Assembly (NCBI RefSeq): GCF_008180615.1
Contig: NZ_VTEH01000005.1
Span: 62,001-126,000 of the forward strand
DNA from: Rossellomorea vietnamensis
Lineage (GTDB): Bacteria > Bacillota > Bacilli > Bacillales > Bacillaceae_B
DNA length: 64,000 nucleotides
Direction: 5' to 3'
Positions 8,759-16,788 of this stretch are shown here, one piece after another. Numbering within the stretch: position 1 is the stretch's first letter; every line of letters begins with the position of its first letter. Below the pieces are notes generated by a model. That model was not told where the DNA came from and searched no databases. It worked only from the letters and a program-made list of their open reading frames with translations. The position numbers and the translations under genes were made by a program.

Positions 8759-9425
8759 CCGCCGGCCACATTTCTTCGTTCCAGGCCATGTCCCAAAACA
8801 TGAATTCAAAGCGGCTTGTGTTCAAGAAGATTTCTTCTAATCGCATTAATTCTTCTTCGCTTTTTCCGGCTGCTAAGCGGTTAAGCAGGGAAATCAGCCA
8901 CAGAGATAAAGAGCCGAATTCATCAGATGAATACATCGATACCCATTCTCCATAAAATTCATGGCTTGCGGCACCATCTATGGTGTTCAAGTCCTTGCCG
9001 ATTTCCCAGTAACTCCACATACAGGGAAGAAGGGCGCACACCAATTCAGCAAGAGTTCCATTTTCAGAGACATGAAGCATGTAATGAGAATAAGCGAGTG
9101 TGACGGGAGATGGCGCAGCAGTTTCCAGCTCCTCAGTTGAAATGCCAAACCTTTCTGCATACTGGCGGTGCAAAGCCATTTCTTCATTCAAAGTGGAATC
9201 CAGCAGCTTTGCGAATTCCCCCATAGTCTTTGGGTCTCTTGCTTTCACGGCCCCTAAAGCAAATAGCTTGGCGAAATCTATTAAATATACATAGTCTTGA
9301 ATCATATAAAAGCGGAATTTGTTCCGGTCGAGCGTCCCTTGGCCGATTCCCTGGACGAAAGGGTGCTGATGATTTTTGTTCCAAATGGGTTGTACCTTCT
9401 GATACAAACGGTCAGTAAACTTCAT
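8751..9425 (-). CDS. tenA: aminopyrimidine aminohydrolase / thiaminase II
   Basis: 224-aa TenA-family enzyme that hydrolyses 4-amino-5-aminomethyl-2-methylpyrimidine to HMP, recycling degraded thiamine. The catalytic cysteine in LLPCMWSYW falls at residue 135, the position known for B. subtilis TenA; the following YWEIGK stretch is also typical. Two adjacent ATGs are possible, and the second (9425) has the better 7-nt spacing from AAGGAGG. First gene of the operon, downstream of the TPP riboswitch. Confidence 0.92.
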   Translation of the reverse strand: MKFTDRLYQKVQPIWNKNHQHPFVQGIGQGTLDRNKFRFYMIQDYVYLIDFAKLFALGAVKARDPKTMGEFAKLLDSTLNEEMALHRQYAERFGISTEELETAAPSPVTLAYSHYMLHVSENGTLAELVCALLPCMWSYWEIGKDLNTIDGAASHEFYGEWVSMYSSDEFGSLSLWLISLLNRLAAGKSEEELMRLEEIFLNTSRFEFMFWDMAWNEEMWPADD

Positions 9426-9536
9426 CATTTCTCCTCCTTATTCGTAAGAAACCTATGTCAGCAGTCGTTCTTCTCATCCCTCTGATGCCTTTTAATAAAA
9501 GATTTTATAGAATTATGTCCTCCCCTTTATTGACAA

Positions 9537-9568
9537 CAAAAAGACCACTTTCAAAAAGAAAGTGGTCT
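9537..9568 (-). terminator. riboswitch-controlled terminator before tenA
   Basis: On the minus strand an 11-bp stem (AGACCACTTTC / GAAAGTGGTCT) is followed by UUUUUGUU. It sits between the TPP aptamer and tenA, so it is the likely expression platform, forming when TPP is bound. Confidence 0.85.
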
Positions 9569-9639
9569 GGCACAAATTTAAGTATGTAAAGAGAATACAG
9601 GCAGTACGATCCTACTGTCTGCAATGCATACATATGTCC

Positions 9640-9730
9640 GCCACTTCCCTTCGCTAGTATTACCTAGATCAGGTAGTCAGGGTTAAGACATGTAAATGTC
9701 TCTCTCAGCTTAAACGCACCCCTAGTGTTG
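9640..9730 (-). promoter_or_regulatory. TPP riboswitch (THI element)
   Basis: Reading the minus strand, the conserved blocks appear in order: ACTAGGGGTGCG, GCTGAGAGA, ACCTGATCTAGGTAATACT and GCGAAGGGAAG. This is the TPP aptamer, with an extra helix between the second and third blocks (GACATTTACATGTC). It controls tenA-thiZ-thiX-thiY through the downstream terminator. Confidence 0.95.
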
Positions 9731-9893
9731 TTCAAAATATGAAATTGTCTGTACATAACATATCTATCATACTCTGAATATTTCTGCAACATCCAGTTAA
9801 GAAAAAAATATTATTGAAATTATGCAGGAATACCCCGAATCTTGCTGAATACATTCATACAATACGAAAGTGTGAGTGATAGGAGGCGGAAGA

Positions 9894-11177
9894 TTGGAAA
9901 AGATTTCGATCGGGCTGTTAGGGCTGGGTACAGTAGGTTCCGGCGTTGTGAAGGTGATACGCAATCATCAGGATAAACTGGTGCATGGGGTAGGATGTCC
10001 AGTTGGGATAAAAAAAATATTGGTCCAGGATACCGAAAAATCCCGGGAAGTCGTGGTGGATCCCGAGCTGGTGACGTTAGATTCCAATGAAATAGTGGAT
10101 GACCCTGACATTGATATCATTGTGGAAGTGATGGGAGGAATTGAGGAAACGCGGAAGCTTCTCCTCAGAGCCCTTGAAAAAAAGAAGCACGTGGTAACTG
10201 CCAATAAGGATCTTATGGCACTTCACGGACCGGAATTGTTAGAAACCGCATCAAAGAATGGATGCGATTTATTTTACGAAGCAAGTGTGGCAGGGGGGAT
10301 CCCTATTTTACGCAGTGTGGCAGATGGCTTTGCCTCAGACCGCATCCACAAAATCATCGGAATCGTTAATGGGACAACGAATTATATACTCACGAAAATG
10401 AGTGATGAAGGACAATCCTATGAGGAAGCCCTGATTGAGGCTCAGAAATTGGGATTCGCAGAATCGGACCCTGAAGCTGATGTCGAGGGAATTGATGCAG
10501 CAAGGAAAATGGCCATATTGTCAACACTCGGGTTTTCAATGAATGTCGGACTCCATGATGTCAGGTTCAAAGGGATAACCAACATTTCACAGCAGGATAT
10601 TGATTATGGAAAAAGACTGGGCTATACAATGAAACTGATCGGGGTCGCTGAAAGAGATGACGAGAAGATCGATGTTACCGTTCAGCCTGCCTTGGTGACT
10701 GATTCGCATCCTTTGGCAGCAGTGAAAAATGAGAATAATGCAGTGTATGTTTACGGAGAAGCAGTTGGAGAAACGATGTTTTACGGGCCGGGAGCAGGAA
10801 GTCTGCCTACAGCTACTGCCGTTGTTTCCGATCTTGTTGGAGTCATGAGGAATATGAGGCTCGGGGTCAACGGCCACAGTGCAGCCTTTCCGCAATTCAC
10901 CAAAAAGATGATGAAAGCGGATGAAGTGTTCAAAAAGTATTTTATCAGGCTGGTGGTTGAAGACGAAGTGGGTACACTTGCAGAAGTGACAACACTTTTT
11001 TCAAAAGAGGGAATCTCTGTAGAAAAAATATGGCAAAATCCAACAAGAGGCAGTATCTCTGAAATCGTACTGGTGACACACAAAGCCTCCAGAAAAAGCT
11101 TTCAAGATATCTTAGTAGAGTTGAATGATTCCAGTGTGGTCAAACGTGTGGGAAGTTACTACCGCATTGAGATTTAA
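9894..11177 (+). CDS. hom: homoserine dehydrogenase
   Basis: 427-aa NAD(P)-dependent enzyme making homoserine from aspartate semialdehyde, on the route to threonine and methionine. The nucleotide-binding loop GLLGLGTVGSGVV is at residues 7-19, the catalytic block VNGTTNYILTKM is mid-protein, and a C-terminal ACT domain begins near FIRLVVEDEVGTLAEVTTLF, as in feedback-regulated forms. The start is taken as TTG 9894, 7 nt after AGGAGG; GTG 9876 would include the ribosome site itself. Neither thrC nor thrB follows, so the gene is monocistronic here. Confidence 0.93.
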   Translation: MEKISIGLLGLGTVGSGVVKVIRNHQDKLVHGVGCPVGIKKILVQDTEKSREVVVDPELVTLDSNEIVDDPDIDIIVEVMGGIEETRKLLLRALEKKKHVVTANKDLMALHGPELLETASKNGCDLFYEASVAGGIPILRSVADGFASDRIHKIIGIVNGTTNYILTKMSDEGQSYEEALIEAQKLGFAESDPEADVEGIDAARKMAILSTLGFSMNVGLHDVRFKGITNISQQDIDYGKRLGYTMKLIGVAERDDEKIDVTVQPALVTDSHPLAAVKNENNAVYVYGEAVGETMFYGPGAGSLPTATAVVSDLVGVMRNMRLGVNGHSAAFPQFTKKMMKADEVFKKYFIRLVVEDEVGTLAEVTTLFSKEGISVEKIWQNPTRGSISEIVLVTHKASRKSFQDILVELNDSSVVKRVGSYYRIEI

Positions 11178-11184
11178 GAAATTT

Positions 11185-11209
11185 AAACCAGTATCTTACT
11201 GGTTTTTTC
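11185..11209 (+). terminator. terminator of hom
   Basis: A 9-bp stem (AAACCAGTA / TACTGGTTT) with a 3-nt loop, then a run of T. Confidence 0.85.
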
Positions 11210-11389
11210 TTTTGATCGTCAGTGGACAGCGAACCTATTCTTAGTAACTTTAAACATACATAGGGTTGGGAGACTCCTTAATAAATTTCGGTGCGTAAAA
11301 ATCAGCACAAAGAAGAGATGTTGGTTGACTAATCATGAACAAAACGGCAATAATAGGAAGTAATGAAAGAATTGGAAGGCGGGATTATA

Positions 11390-12160
11390 ATGTTCTCTGA
11401 GGAAAGAAGAAAGAAGATCCTTGAAACCCTTGAAAGAGAAGGCAGGGTTCTTGTAAAAGAGCTCGCGGAGCAATTTGATGTTTCAATCGATTCTATTCGC
11501 AGGGACCTGTCCATCATGGAAGACGACCAGCAGCTGAAAAGGACGCATGGCGGCGCCATTCCTCTGCCTGCAGTAAGGTCAATGCCAAGGAATAATGATG
11601 AAAGGTTTGGGGTGAGCACTTCTTATCAAAAAGAGATTGCTGAAAGGGCAGCTGCCTATATCAATCCAGAGCAAACCGTTTTTATCGGCGGTGCGTCCAT
11701 CCATTATGCAATGCTTCCTTACCTGCCAAAGGAATTTTCATTTACAGTGGTAACGAATTCTGTTGAGATCGCTTATCAGCTGAGAGAGTTTGAAAATATC
11801 CATACGTATGTGATCGGCGGGAAGATGAAGGTTTCCGGCAATATCACAGATCCCCTTGCTGCCCAATTCGCGGAACGTTTTCATTATGATTTATGTTTTG
11901 CTACTGGAGGAGGATTGACAGCAAGAGGCTTAAGTACATCAACTCCCGAAGTGGCTCTGTTTCACGAAAAAGTTTATGAAAACTCACGCCGGATCATAAC
12001 GCTGGTTGAGCACACCAAAGTGGGAGCCGACCTGTTCACCAGTATGTATCCTTTGAAAAAACTGGACATCATTTTAACTGATGAAGCTACTACTTCTGCT
12101 CAAGTGGATGAGCTTGAATCACATGGAGTGAAGATAATAAAGGTACCTAAAAATAAATAA
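11390..12160 (+). CDS. DeoR-family transcriptional regulator
   Basis: 256-aa regulator. The N-terminal DeoR helix-turn-helix is clear (RRKKILETLEREGRVLVKEL then FDVSIDSIRRDLSIME), with the conserved KRTHGGAI just after it. The C-terminal DeoRC sugar-phosphate sensor has the usual FIGGASIHYAM, VVTNSVEIAYQL and FATGGGLTARGLS blocks. ATG 11390 is preferred over 11363 because the fold starts there and a GGCGGG site precedes it. No sugar-metabolism gene is adjacent, so its ligand and targets cannot be read from context. Confidence 0.87.
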   Translation: MFSEERRKKILETLEREGRVLVKELAEQFDVSIDSIRRDLSIMEDDQQLKRTHGGAIPLPAVRSMPRNNDERFGVSTSYQKEIAERAAAYINPEQTVFIGGASIHYAMLPYLPKEFSFTVVTNSVEIAYQLREFENIHTYVIGGKMKVSGNITDPLAAQFAERFHYDLCFATGGGLTARGLSTSTPEVALFHEKVYENSRRIITLVEHTKVGADLFTSMYPLKKLDIILTDEATTSAQVDELESHGVKIIKVPKNK

Positions 12161-12175
12161 ATCCTGTATTTATTT

Positions 12176-12208
12176 AAGTGAAGTGAGCAAAATCGCTTCA
12201 CTTTTTTG
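12176..12208 (+). terminator. terminator of the deoR-type gene
   Basis: An 8-bp stem (AAGTGAAG / CTTCACTT) with a 12-nt loop and a following T-run, between two convergent genes. Confidence 0.8.
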
Positions 12209-12223
12209 CGCTATAATTCTGGT

Positions 12224-12523
12224 TTAAACAACTTTCAAGATGAAGCACTTGCCCTGCTCATCCACAAACAGGCAGAATTCTTGATGTGGTTGGATCCCGC
12301 TGATGTCCCGGATTTCTTTTGGAATATGAATCGCGCCTTTCTCGGAAATATACCGCTTATTATTCGTGCTGTTTTGTTCCGGTTTTTTAATCACGATGGC
12401 TTCCTCGTCATAGCAGATTTCCGCCTGCCGTCCAGGAACAAGCCCGAACTGCTTCCTCCATTGATTGGGCAATGTTACATTGCCGGTTTTGCTGAAATCT
12501 TTGCACTTGTATTTTTCCCACAT
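12224..12523 (-). CDS. AbrB/SpoVT-type protein with two swapped-hairpin units
   Basis: 99-aa small protein with two AbrB-like units in tandem: about residues 9-45 (KTGNVTLPNQWRKQFGLVPG) and 55-99 (EKGAIHIPKEIRDISGIQPH). Each carries the P-x-x-(W/I)-R core of swapped-hairpin DNA-binding or antitoxin folds. ATG 12523 has AAGAGGTG about 9 nt upstream; a GTG at 12535 is less well placed. No toxin gene accompanies it, so it is more likely a transition-state-type regulator than an antitoxin. Confidence 0.75.
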   Translation of the reverse strand: MWEKYKCKDFSKTGNVTLPNQWRKQFGLVPGRQAEICYDEEAIVIKKPEQNSTNNKRYISEKGAIHIPKEIRDISGIQPHQEFCLFVDEQGKCFILKVV

Positions 12524-12969
12524 CAGATTATTCACCTCTTACTATTAAGTAACCGGTGAAGATGGAACTAAAACGTTGAGTCTTTGATTAGTGAAGGTTC
12601 TTTTCTTAAACTCTGTATAGACGATATATAGTTCACCTCAAATATCTGTATAAGCAGGAAAGGAAAAGTTGTCTTTTTCATGTATCACTGGAAAAGGTCT
12701 GAAAGCAATCATTCATATGAAAACTTCCCTATGTAAGGCTCTTTTCGCATACTTTGTTGCTATTTTAAAATTTCGTAAGATAACTGATTTCTATTCTGGT
12801 ATGCCAAAAGAAATATAGTGCTCCCCGTTTTGAGAGAAAATTCTTAGTACCCGGAGGGGGAACCTGCCGAAAGTAAAAATAATGTGAAAAAAGTCTAAGT
12901 CTATTTAATAGTTTTTTTAATTAATTGCTGATTTTAGAATGCGGTTTTTCCTTCATCCCCCTTTACGTA
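12524..12969. other. intergenic stretch without recognised feature
   Basis: AT-rich sequence between the AbrB-like gene and the repeat nest. No convincing ORF with a ribosome site, terminator or known RNA was seen. Confidence 0.5.
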
Positions 12970-13030
12970 GGAGGATTGTAGCGGAAGGCGTACGATCTCC
13001 TGCGGGACTAGTGGGACAGGTGAGACCCCC

Positions 13031-13156
13031 AATCTAGTTGCAGCGCCCAGCCCCTCGGGGTCAAATAACCCGGAGAGAATAAAAGGAAAAACCGCCTTTT
13101 TTTCTCTCCGGAACATTTGCCTGTCGGGGCTGAGCAGGGCGCTTCCACTTTTTATA
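13031..13156 (+). repeat. R1 hairpin repeat, inserted in R2
   Basis: Full R1 element. Outer arms run from GCAGCGCCCAGCCCCTCGGGG to CCTGTCGGGGCTGAGCAGGGCGC. The inner stem is CCGGAGAG / CTCTCCGG around the conserved AATAAAAGG ... CCTTTTTTT core. The R2 host sequence resumes directly at both ends. Confidence 0.85.
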
Positions 13157-13178
13157 CAGGCGAAGCCGAGGAGGCTCA

Positions 13179-13326
13179 TTCAGCTCCAGCGGCCAGCGAC
13201 TAGCAGATTTCGGTCTCTCTCCTTGCGATAAGTCATCATCGAATCGCTATCGCTCTTCGTGATTCCTTTATCTCATACGAGAGCCCTAAAATCTGTACGT
13301 CGCTGAACGGCCGCTTCCACTTTTGC
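13179..13326 (+). repeat. long R1 variant, inserted in R2
   Basis: About 148 bp sharing the R1 ends (CAGCTCCAGCGGCCAGC at the 5' side, CGGCCGCTTCCACTTTTG at the 3' side) but with a different centre. Arms AGCGGCC-AGCGAC and GTCGCT-GAAC-GGCCGCT pair, then CAGATTT with AAATCTG. TCA flanks both junctions and could be a short target duplication. Confidence 0.7.
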
Positions 13327-13491
13327 TTCACCGCCCGCCCCGCGGAGTCGTTCGCCTGGAGCGGAAATCCATTTTTTGTTACGCAGCCACAATCTTTGCG
13401 AGAACCTCCTTATTAAAGATGACAAACATAAATTACTCCAAGTGAGGTATTATAGGTGTATAAATTAACAGATGGCAGGGGAAGACCACAA

Positions 13492-14778
13492 ATGGAAGAA
13501 TCAAAAAAAATTGCAGCGAAAATAGCGGTTGTTTACATCGTCATCGGCGCTCTATGGATTATATTTTCCGATAGGTTCTCCCTAATCCTGGCTGAGAATG
13601 AGATGGGGGCATACGTCTTTTTTCAAAGATATAAGGGCTGGTTGTTCATACTGATAACTGGATTTCTTATTTATATCCTGGTTTATCAGCGGGCATCCAG
13701 GCTCGTGGAGTCAGCAGAAAAACTGAAGAATAAAGAGAAGCAGCTGCAAAAGAGCAATCAGCATTACCAATCATTATTTCACCACAATCCTGATGCCGTA
13801 TTTGAGATTACACGGGAAGGAAAACTGGCAGCCTTGAATCCTGAGGGAGAAGAAATCATAGGCCGCCCGGTAGATGATTTAAAAGGCAAGCCACTGGATT
13901 TTCTAATACACCCTGAAGATCGAGACTATGTAAAAGAGCTATTCAGGAAAACACTTCTGGGAAAACCTGAAAAGTTTGAAATGAACATTTTTGGTAAGTC
14001 TGGAAATAATCGTCTCCTTCGCTGCACCCTTCTCCCCATCATTGTTGATGAAAAGATCATAGGGGTCTTCGGTATGGCAAGAGACATCACCCACTATAGG
14101 GAGAATGAAGAGATGATGATAGCCTCTGAGAAACTTTCGGTCATTGGACAGTTAGCAGCGGCAGTGGCCCATGAGATAAGAAATCCTTTAACATCCTTGA
14201 AAGGATTTGTACAATTAATGCAGGTAACCAAGAAAGCAGACGATAAGCATCTCGGTATAATGCTTTCTGAGATCGAAAGAATCAATCTCATCTCAGGTGA
14301 AATGCTCATTCTTGGAAAACAGCAGGACATCTTATTTGGCAAAGAAGAGGTCAATGATACCATCAAACAGGTCATTGTATTGATGGAAGCGCAAGCGAAT
14401 CTGGATAACGTGGGAATTGACTTCGCTCCTTCCCAAGATGGTCCCATGTTCGTTAATGCCGACCAAAACCAATTGAAACAAGTGTTAATCAATATAATAA
14501 AAAATGGGGTAGAGGCAATTGATGATCACGGGTTCGTAAAAGTCGTGACAGCAAAAACAGAGACGCAGGCGTTAATAAAGGTACAGGACAGCGGTGCGGG
14601 TATGGATCAGGAGCGGATCGACCGCCTTGGAGAACCTTTTTATTCGACGAAAGAAAAAGGGACTGGCCTTGGGCTTGCTGTGTGCAAGAAAATCGTTGAA
14701 CGGCATCAGGGTGAAATCACGTATGAGAGTGAAAAAGGAAAAGGAACAACAGTTACCATTACCCTGCCACTGTCATGA
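13492..14778 (+). CDS. PAS-domain sensor histidine kinase, sporulation-kinase type
   Basis: 428-aa membrane histidine kinase. Two hydrophobic segments (about residues 8-30 and 52-75) flank a short outside loop and are followed by a PAS domain (about 95-210). A HisKA domain has the phospho-acceptor in AVAHEIRNPLTSLKGF, and a HATPase domain ends the protein with N, G1 (DSGAGMDQE) and G2 (GTGLGLAV) boxes. ATG 13492 follows AGGGGAAG; an upstream in-frame start at 13456 lacks a site. No response regulator is adjacent, as with phosphorelay kinases (KinA-E type) that feed Spo0F. Confidence 0.88.
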   Translation: MEESKKIAAKIAVVYIVIGALWIIFSDRFSLILAENEMGAYVFFQRYKGWLFILITGFLIYILVYQRASRLVESAEKLKNKEKQLQKSNQHYQSLFHHNPDAVFEITREGKLAALNPEGEEIIGRPVDDLKGKPLDFLIHPEDRDYVKELFRKTLLGKPEKFEMNIFGKSGNNRLLRCTLLPIIVDEKIIGVFGMARDITHYRENEEMMIASEKLSVIGQLAAAVAHEIRNPLTSLKGFVQLMQVTKKADDKHLGIMLSEIERINLISGEMLILGKQQDILFGKEEVNDTIKQVIVLMEAQANLDNVGIDFAPSQDGPMFVNADQNQLKQVLINIIKNGVEAIDDHGFVKVVTAKTETQALIKVQDSGAGMDQERIDRLGEPFYSTKEKGTGLGLAVCKKIVERHQGEITYESEKGKGTTVTITLPLS

Positions 14779-14876
14779 TGAGTATCTATCAGGAAAATAC
14801 TATTACAATACAGCTTTTCCATATCACATGGTGTAGAATGGACTACAGCATCTTTAACAGAGAGAGGAATCAATAA

Positions 14877-16001
14877 ATGGAATATCTAACAGAACTAAAG
14901 CCTTTTCTACAGGACGCTTGGAAAGCATCCGATTTCAAGGAGCTAACGGAAATTCAGAAAAAAGCAGTCCCGGAAATTCTGGAAGGGAAAAATCTTGTCT
15001 GTGAATCGCCGACAGGAACAGGCAAAACGCTCGCTTACCTTTTACCCATTCTAAATAGCATTGATGAAAAGAGAATGCAGGCTCAAGCCCTTATATTGGC
15101 ACCTTCCCATGAGCTGGTCATGCAGATTCATCAAGAAGTGCAGAAATGGACGAAGAATACCGGAATCAACAGCATCGCCCTGATAGGCGGAGCCAACGTA
15201 AAAAATCAAATAGAAAAACTAAAAAAGAAACCCAAAATCATTGTTGGAACCACCGGCAGAATCATGGAATTGATTAAAATGAAGAAATTGAAAATGCATG
15301 AGATCAAAACAATTGTCGTTGATGAATTTGATTCTATGATTGGCAAAGAACATATTAACGATATCAGGCAGGTCATCAAGTCAACTATGGCCGACAGGCA
15401 GCTTTTATTCTTTTCAGCTACCCTTTCGGATACTACGGACGAAGTCGCCTCAGAACTTATGGACAATTATGAAGTGATCCGAGTCAATCAAGGCATCGTT
15501 TCATCCTCCAATGTGGAGCATGGGTACCTGTTGTCTGAGCAGCGAGATAAGATAGAAGTGCTCCGCAAGCTGTCCAACGTCAATGATCTTAAAGCATTGG
15601 TATTCTTCAATAGCCTTGAAAAATTATCAGAGGTAGAAGAGAAGCTGAAATACCAGAAAACTTCCTTGGAGGTCCTGGCAGGAGAATCAAAGAAAATGGA
15701 ACGAAAGCATTCATTGGATAGATTCAGGGCCGGGAAAGTCCCTATGCTTCTTACTACAGATGTGGCAGCAAGAGGGTTGGATATCAGCGGAGTCACCCAT
15801 GTCATCCATTTCGAATTCCCAACAGACACAAAGCAATATATCCACCGCTCTGGTAGAACAGGCAGAATGGGTGCATCCGGGACAGTCATTTCCTTAGTCA
15901 CCAAAAGAGAGGAAAGCTTTTTGGAAAAGATGGCCGGCGAATTGGACCTCAAAGTGACCAAGAAGCGTGTCCATGGCGGGCAAATATCAGAAGATCGATA
16001 A
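14877..16001 (+). CDS. yfmL: DEAD-box RNA helicase, YfmL-like
   Basis: 374-aa ATP-dependent RNA helicase, close to the size I recall for B. subtilis YfmL. The Q motif (ELTEIQKKAVPEIL), Walker A PTGTGKT, motif II VDEFD (about residues 148-152, a variant of DEAD), motif III SAT, and C-terminal TTDVAARGLDI and HRSGRTGRMG are present. It has only the two RecA domains and no long C-terminal extension. It probably acts in ribosome assembly or RNA remodelling. A shared terminator lies downstream. Confidence 0.85.
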   Translation: MEYLTELKPFLQDAWKASDFKELTEIQKKAVPEILEGKNLVCESPTGTGKTLAYLLPILNSIDEKRMQAQALILAPSHELVMQIHQEVQKWTKNTGINSIALIGGANVKNQIEKLKKKPKIIVGTTGRIMELIKMKKLKMHEIKTIVVDEFDSMIGKEHINDIRQVIKSTMADRQLLFFSATLSDTTDEVASELMDNYEVIRVNQGIVSSSNVEHGYLLSEQRDKIEVLRKLSNVNDLKALVFFNSLEKLSEVEEKLKYQKTSLEVLAGESKKMERKHSLDRFRAGKVPMLLTTDVAARGLDISGVTHVIHFEFPTDTKQYIHRSGRTGRMGASGTVISLVTKREESFLEKMAGELDLKVTKKRVHGGQISEDR

Positions 16002-16072
16002 CATGGAGGATCCCCTCCGACAGTAGTGCAGGGCTCTTGCCGAATAGCAAACGAAGAATAAATGAGAAAGAT

Positions 16073-16108
16073 AAGGCCCGGATTGAATGTTTCAATCCGG
16101 GCCTTCAT
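16073..16108. terminator. bidirectional terminator
   Basis: A perfect 15-bp stem (AAGGCCCGGATTGAA / TTCAATCCGGGCCTT) between the helicase gene and the convergent small membrane gene. Confidence 0.9.
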
Positions 16109-16255
16109 TTATCGTTTTCCTCTTTTAATAACTAACTTGTATACAAGAACAATGACTGCAATGATAAGGAGAATATGAATGATACCTCCAGCGATCTCAA
16201 ACAGAAGACCGAGCAGCCACAAGGCAATTAAAATACCTATTATCGTCCAGAGCAT
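16109..16255 (-). CDS. lmo0937-family small membrane protein
   Basis: 48-aa hydrophobic protein beginning MLWTIIGILIALWLLGLLFE, the pattern of the lmo0937 family, with two membrane segments and a basic tail KRGKR. AGGAGG precedes the ATG by 13 nt. A sigma-B-like promoter is visible 34-59 nt upstream of the start, and the csbD-type stress gene lies just upstream on the same strand. It is likely expressed in general stress. Its function is unknown. Confidence 0.85.
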   Translation of the reverse strand: MLWTIIGILIALWLLGLLFEIAGGIIHILLIIAVIVLVYKLVIKRGKR

Positions 16256-16288
16256 ATATGGAAACCTCCTTTGACATGTTAAGTTTAA

Positions 16289-16314
16289 CTTCCCTCATTT
16301 TGAAAAATTTAAAC
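16289..16314 (-). promoter_or_regulatory. sigma-B-like promoter of the small membrane gene
   Basis: On the minus strand GTTTAA, a 14-nt spacer, then GGGAAG. This is close to the sigma-B consensus GTTTAA-N12-15-GGGWAW. Confidence 0.65.
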
Positions 16315-16319
16315 TAGTA

Positions 16320-16350
16320 AAGAAGAAAAGCACTCTGCTGCAGAGTGCTT
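16320..16350 (-). terminator. terminator of csbD
   Basis: A 10-bp stem (AAGCACTCTG / CAGAGTGCTT) followed on the minus strand by UUUUCUUCUUU. Confidence 0.85.
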
Positions 16351-16368
16351 AAGCAAAATTGCAGAGGA

Positions 16369-16560
16369 TTAAAATTTGTCTGCACGGTCATCCTTTGCTT
16401 TTCCAACTGTCTCATGTACTTTTCCTTTTGCTTTATCGACATTGCCTTCATGCTGCATGTCTGGATTATCCGAAGCTTTTCCTGTTTTTTCTTTAACTTC
16501 TCCTTCAGCCTTCTTTGCGGCACCTTTAAGCTTGTCTTTCATACCGTTATCTTTACTCAT
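16369..16560 (-). CDS. csbD: CsbD-family stress protein
   Basis: 63-aa, highly charged, cysteine-free protein. MKDKLKGAAKKAEGEVKEK and the second half-repeat VDKAKGKVHETVGKAKDD are the CsbD pattern of two helical repeats. CsbD is a sigma-B regulon member in Bacillus; its molecular role is unknown. An AAAGGATG site lies upstream of the ATG, and a sigma-B-like promoter lies at 16595-16619. The gene has its own terminator. Confidence 0.9.
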   Translation of the reverse strand: MSKDNGMKDKLKGAAKKAEGEVKEKTGKASDNPDMQHEGNVDKAKGKVHETVGKAKDDRADKF

Positions 16561-16594
16561 ATGAAAATCATCCTTTCGTGGTTTTATTATTCTT

Positions 16595-16619
16595 TTACCT
16601 TTTTTAGCTCTAGTTAAAC
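16595..16619 (-). promoter_or_regulatory. sigma-B-like promoter of csbD
   Basis: Minus strand: GTTTAA, a 13-nt spacer, AGGTAA. One mismatch from GTTTAA-N13-GGGTAA, and well placed for csbD. Confidence 0.7.
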
Positions 16620-16788
16620 ATAGGTGGATACAGGTTAGGTTTTATAGAAAACAGGGAATACATAAAAGAACTTTTCTACTTTCAGCATAATAAAAATTAT
16701 TTAGCGTAGTTATTGGGTTATGTGAAACAATAGAGGATAGAATTTTTTATCCGACAGGGAAGTATTCTTAACTTGAGGGATTGGTCAT

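Larger units (their letters stand above)
12970..13372 (+). repeat. R2 repeat split by two inserted repeats
   Basis: A GC-rich intergenic repeat (called R2 here) in three pieces: about 12970-13030 (CTCCTGCGGGACTAG ... GACAGGTGAGACCCC), 13157-13178 (CAGGCGAAGCCGAGGAGGCTCA) and 13327-13372 (CCGCCCGCCCCGCGGAG ...). The other copy, near 54988-55100 in reverse orientation, is uninterrupted. There GACAGGTGAGACCCC is followed within a few bases by CAGGCGAA, and CCGCACGCCCCGCGGAG follows soon after. The two gaps hold R1-type elements. Confidence 0.8.

Noticed and set aside
12224..12523. AbrB-like gene as antitoxin of a type II system
   Set aside because: No toxin-sized partner gene is adjacent on the same strand; the upstream region is gene-free.
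12934..13179. 81-codon minus-strand ORF
   Set aside because: It lies wholly in the nested R1/R2 repeats and gives the same repeat-derived peptide seen in other copies.
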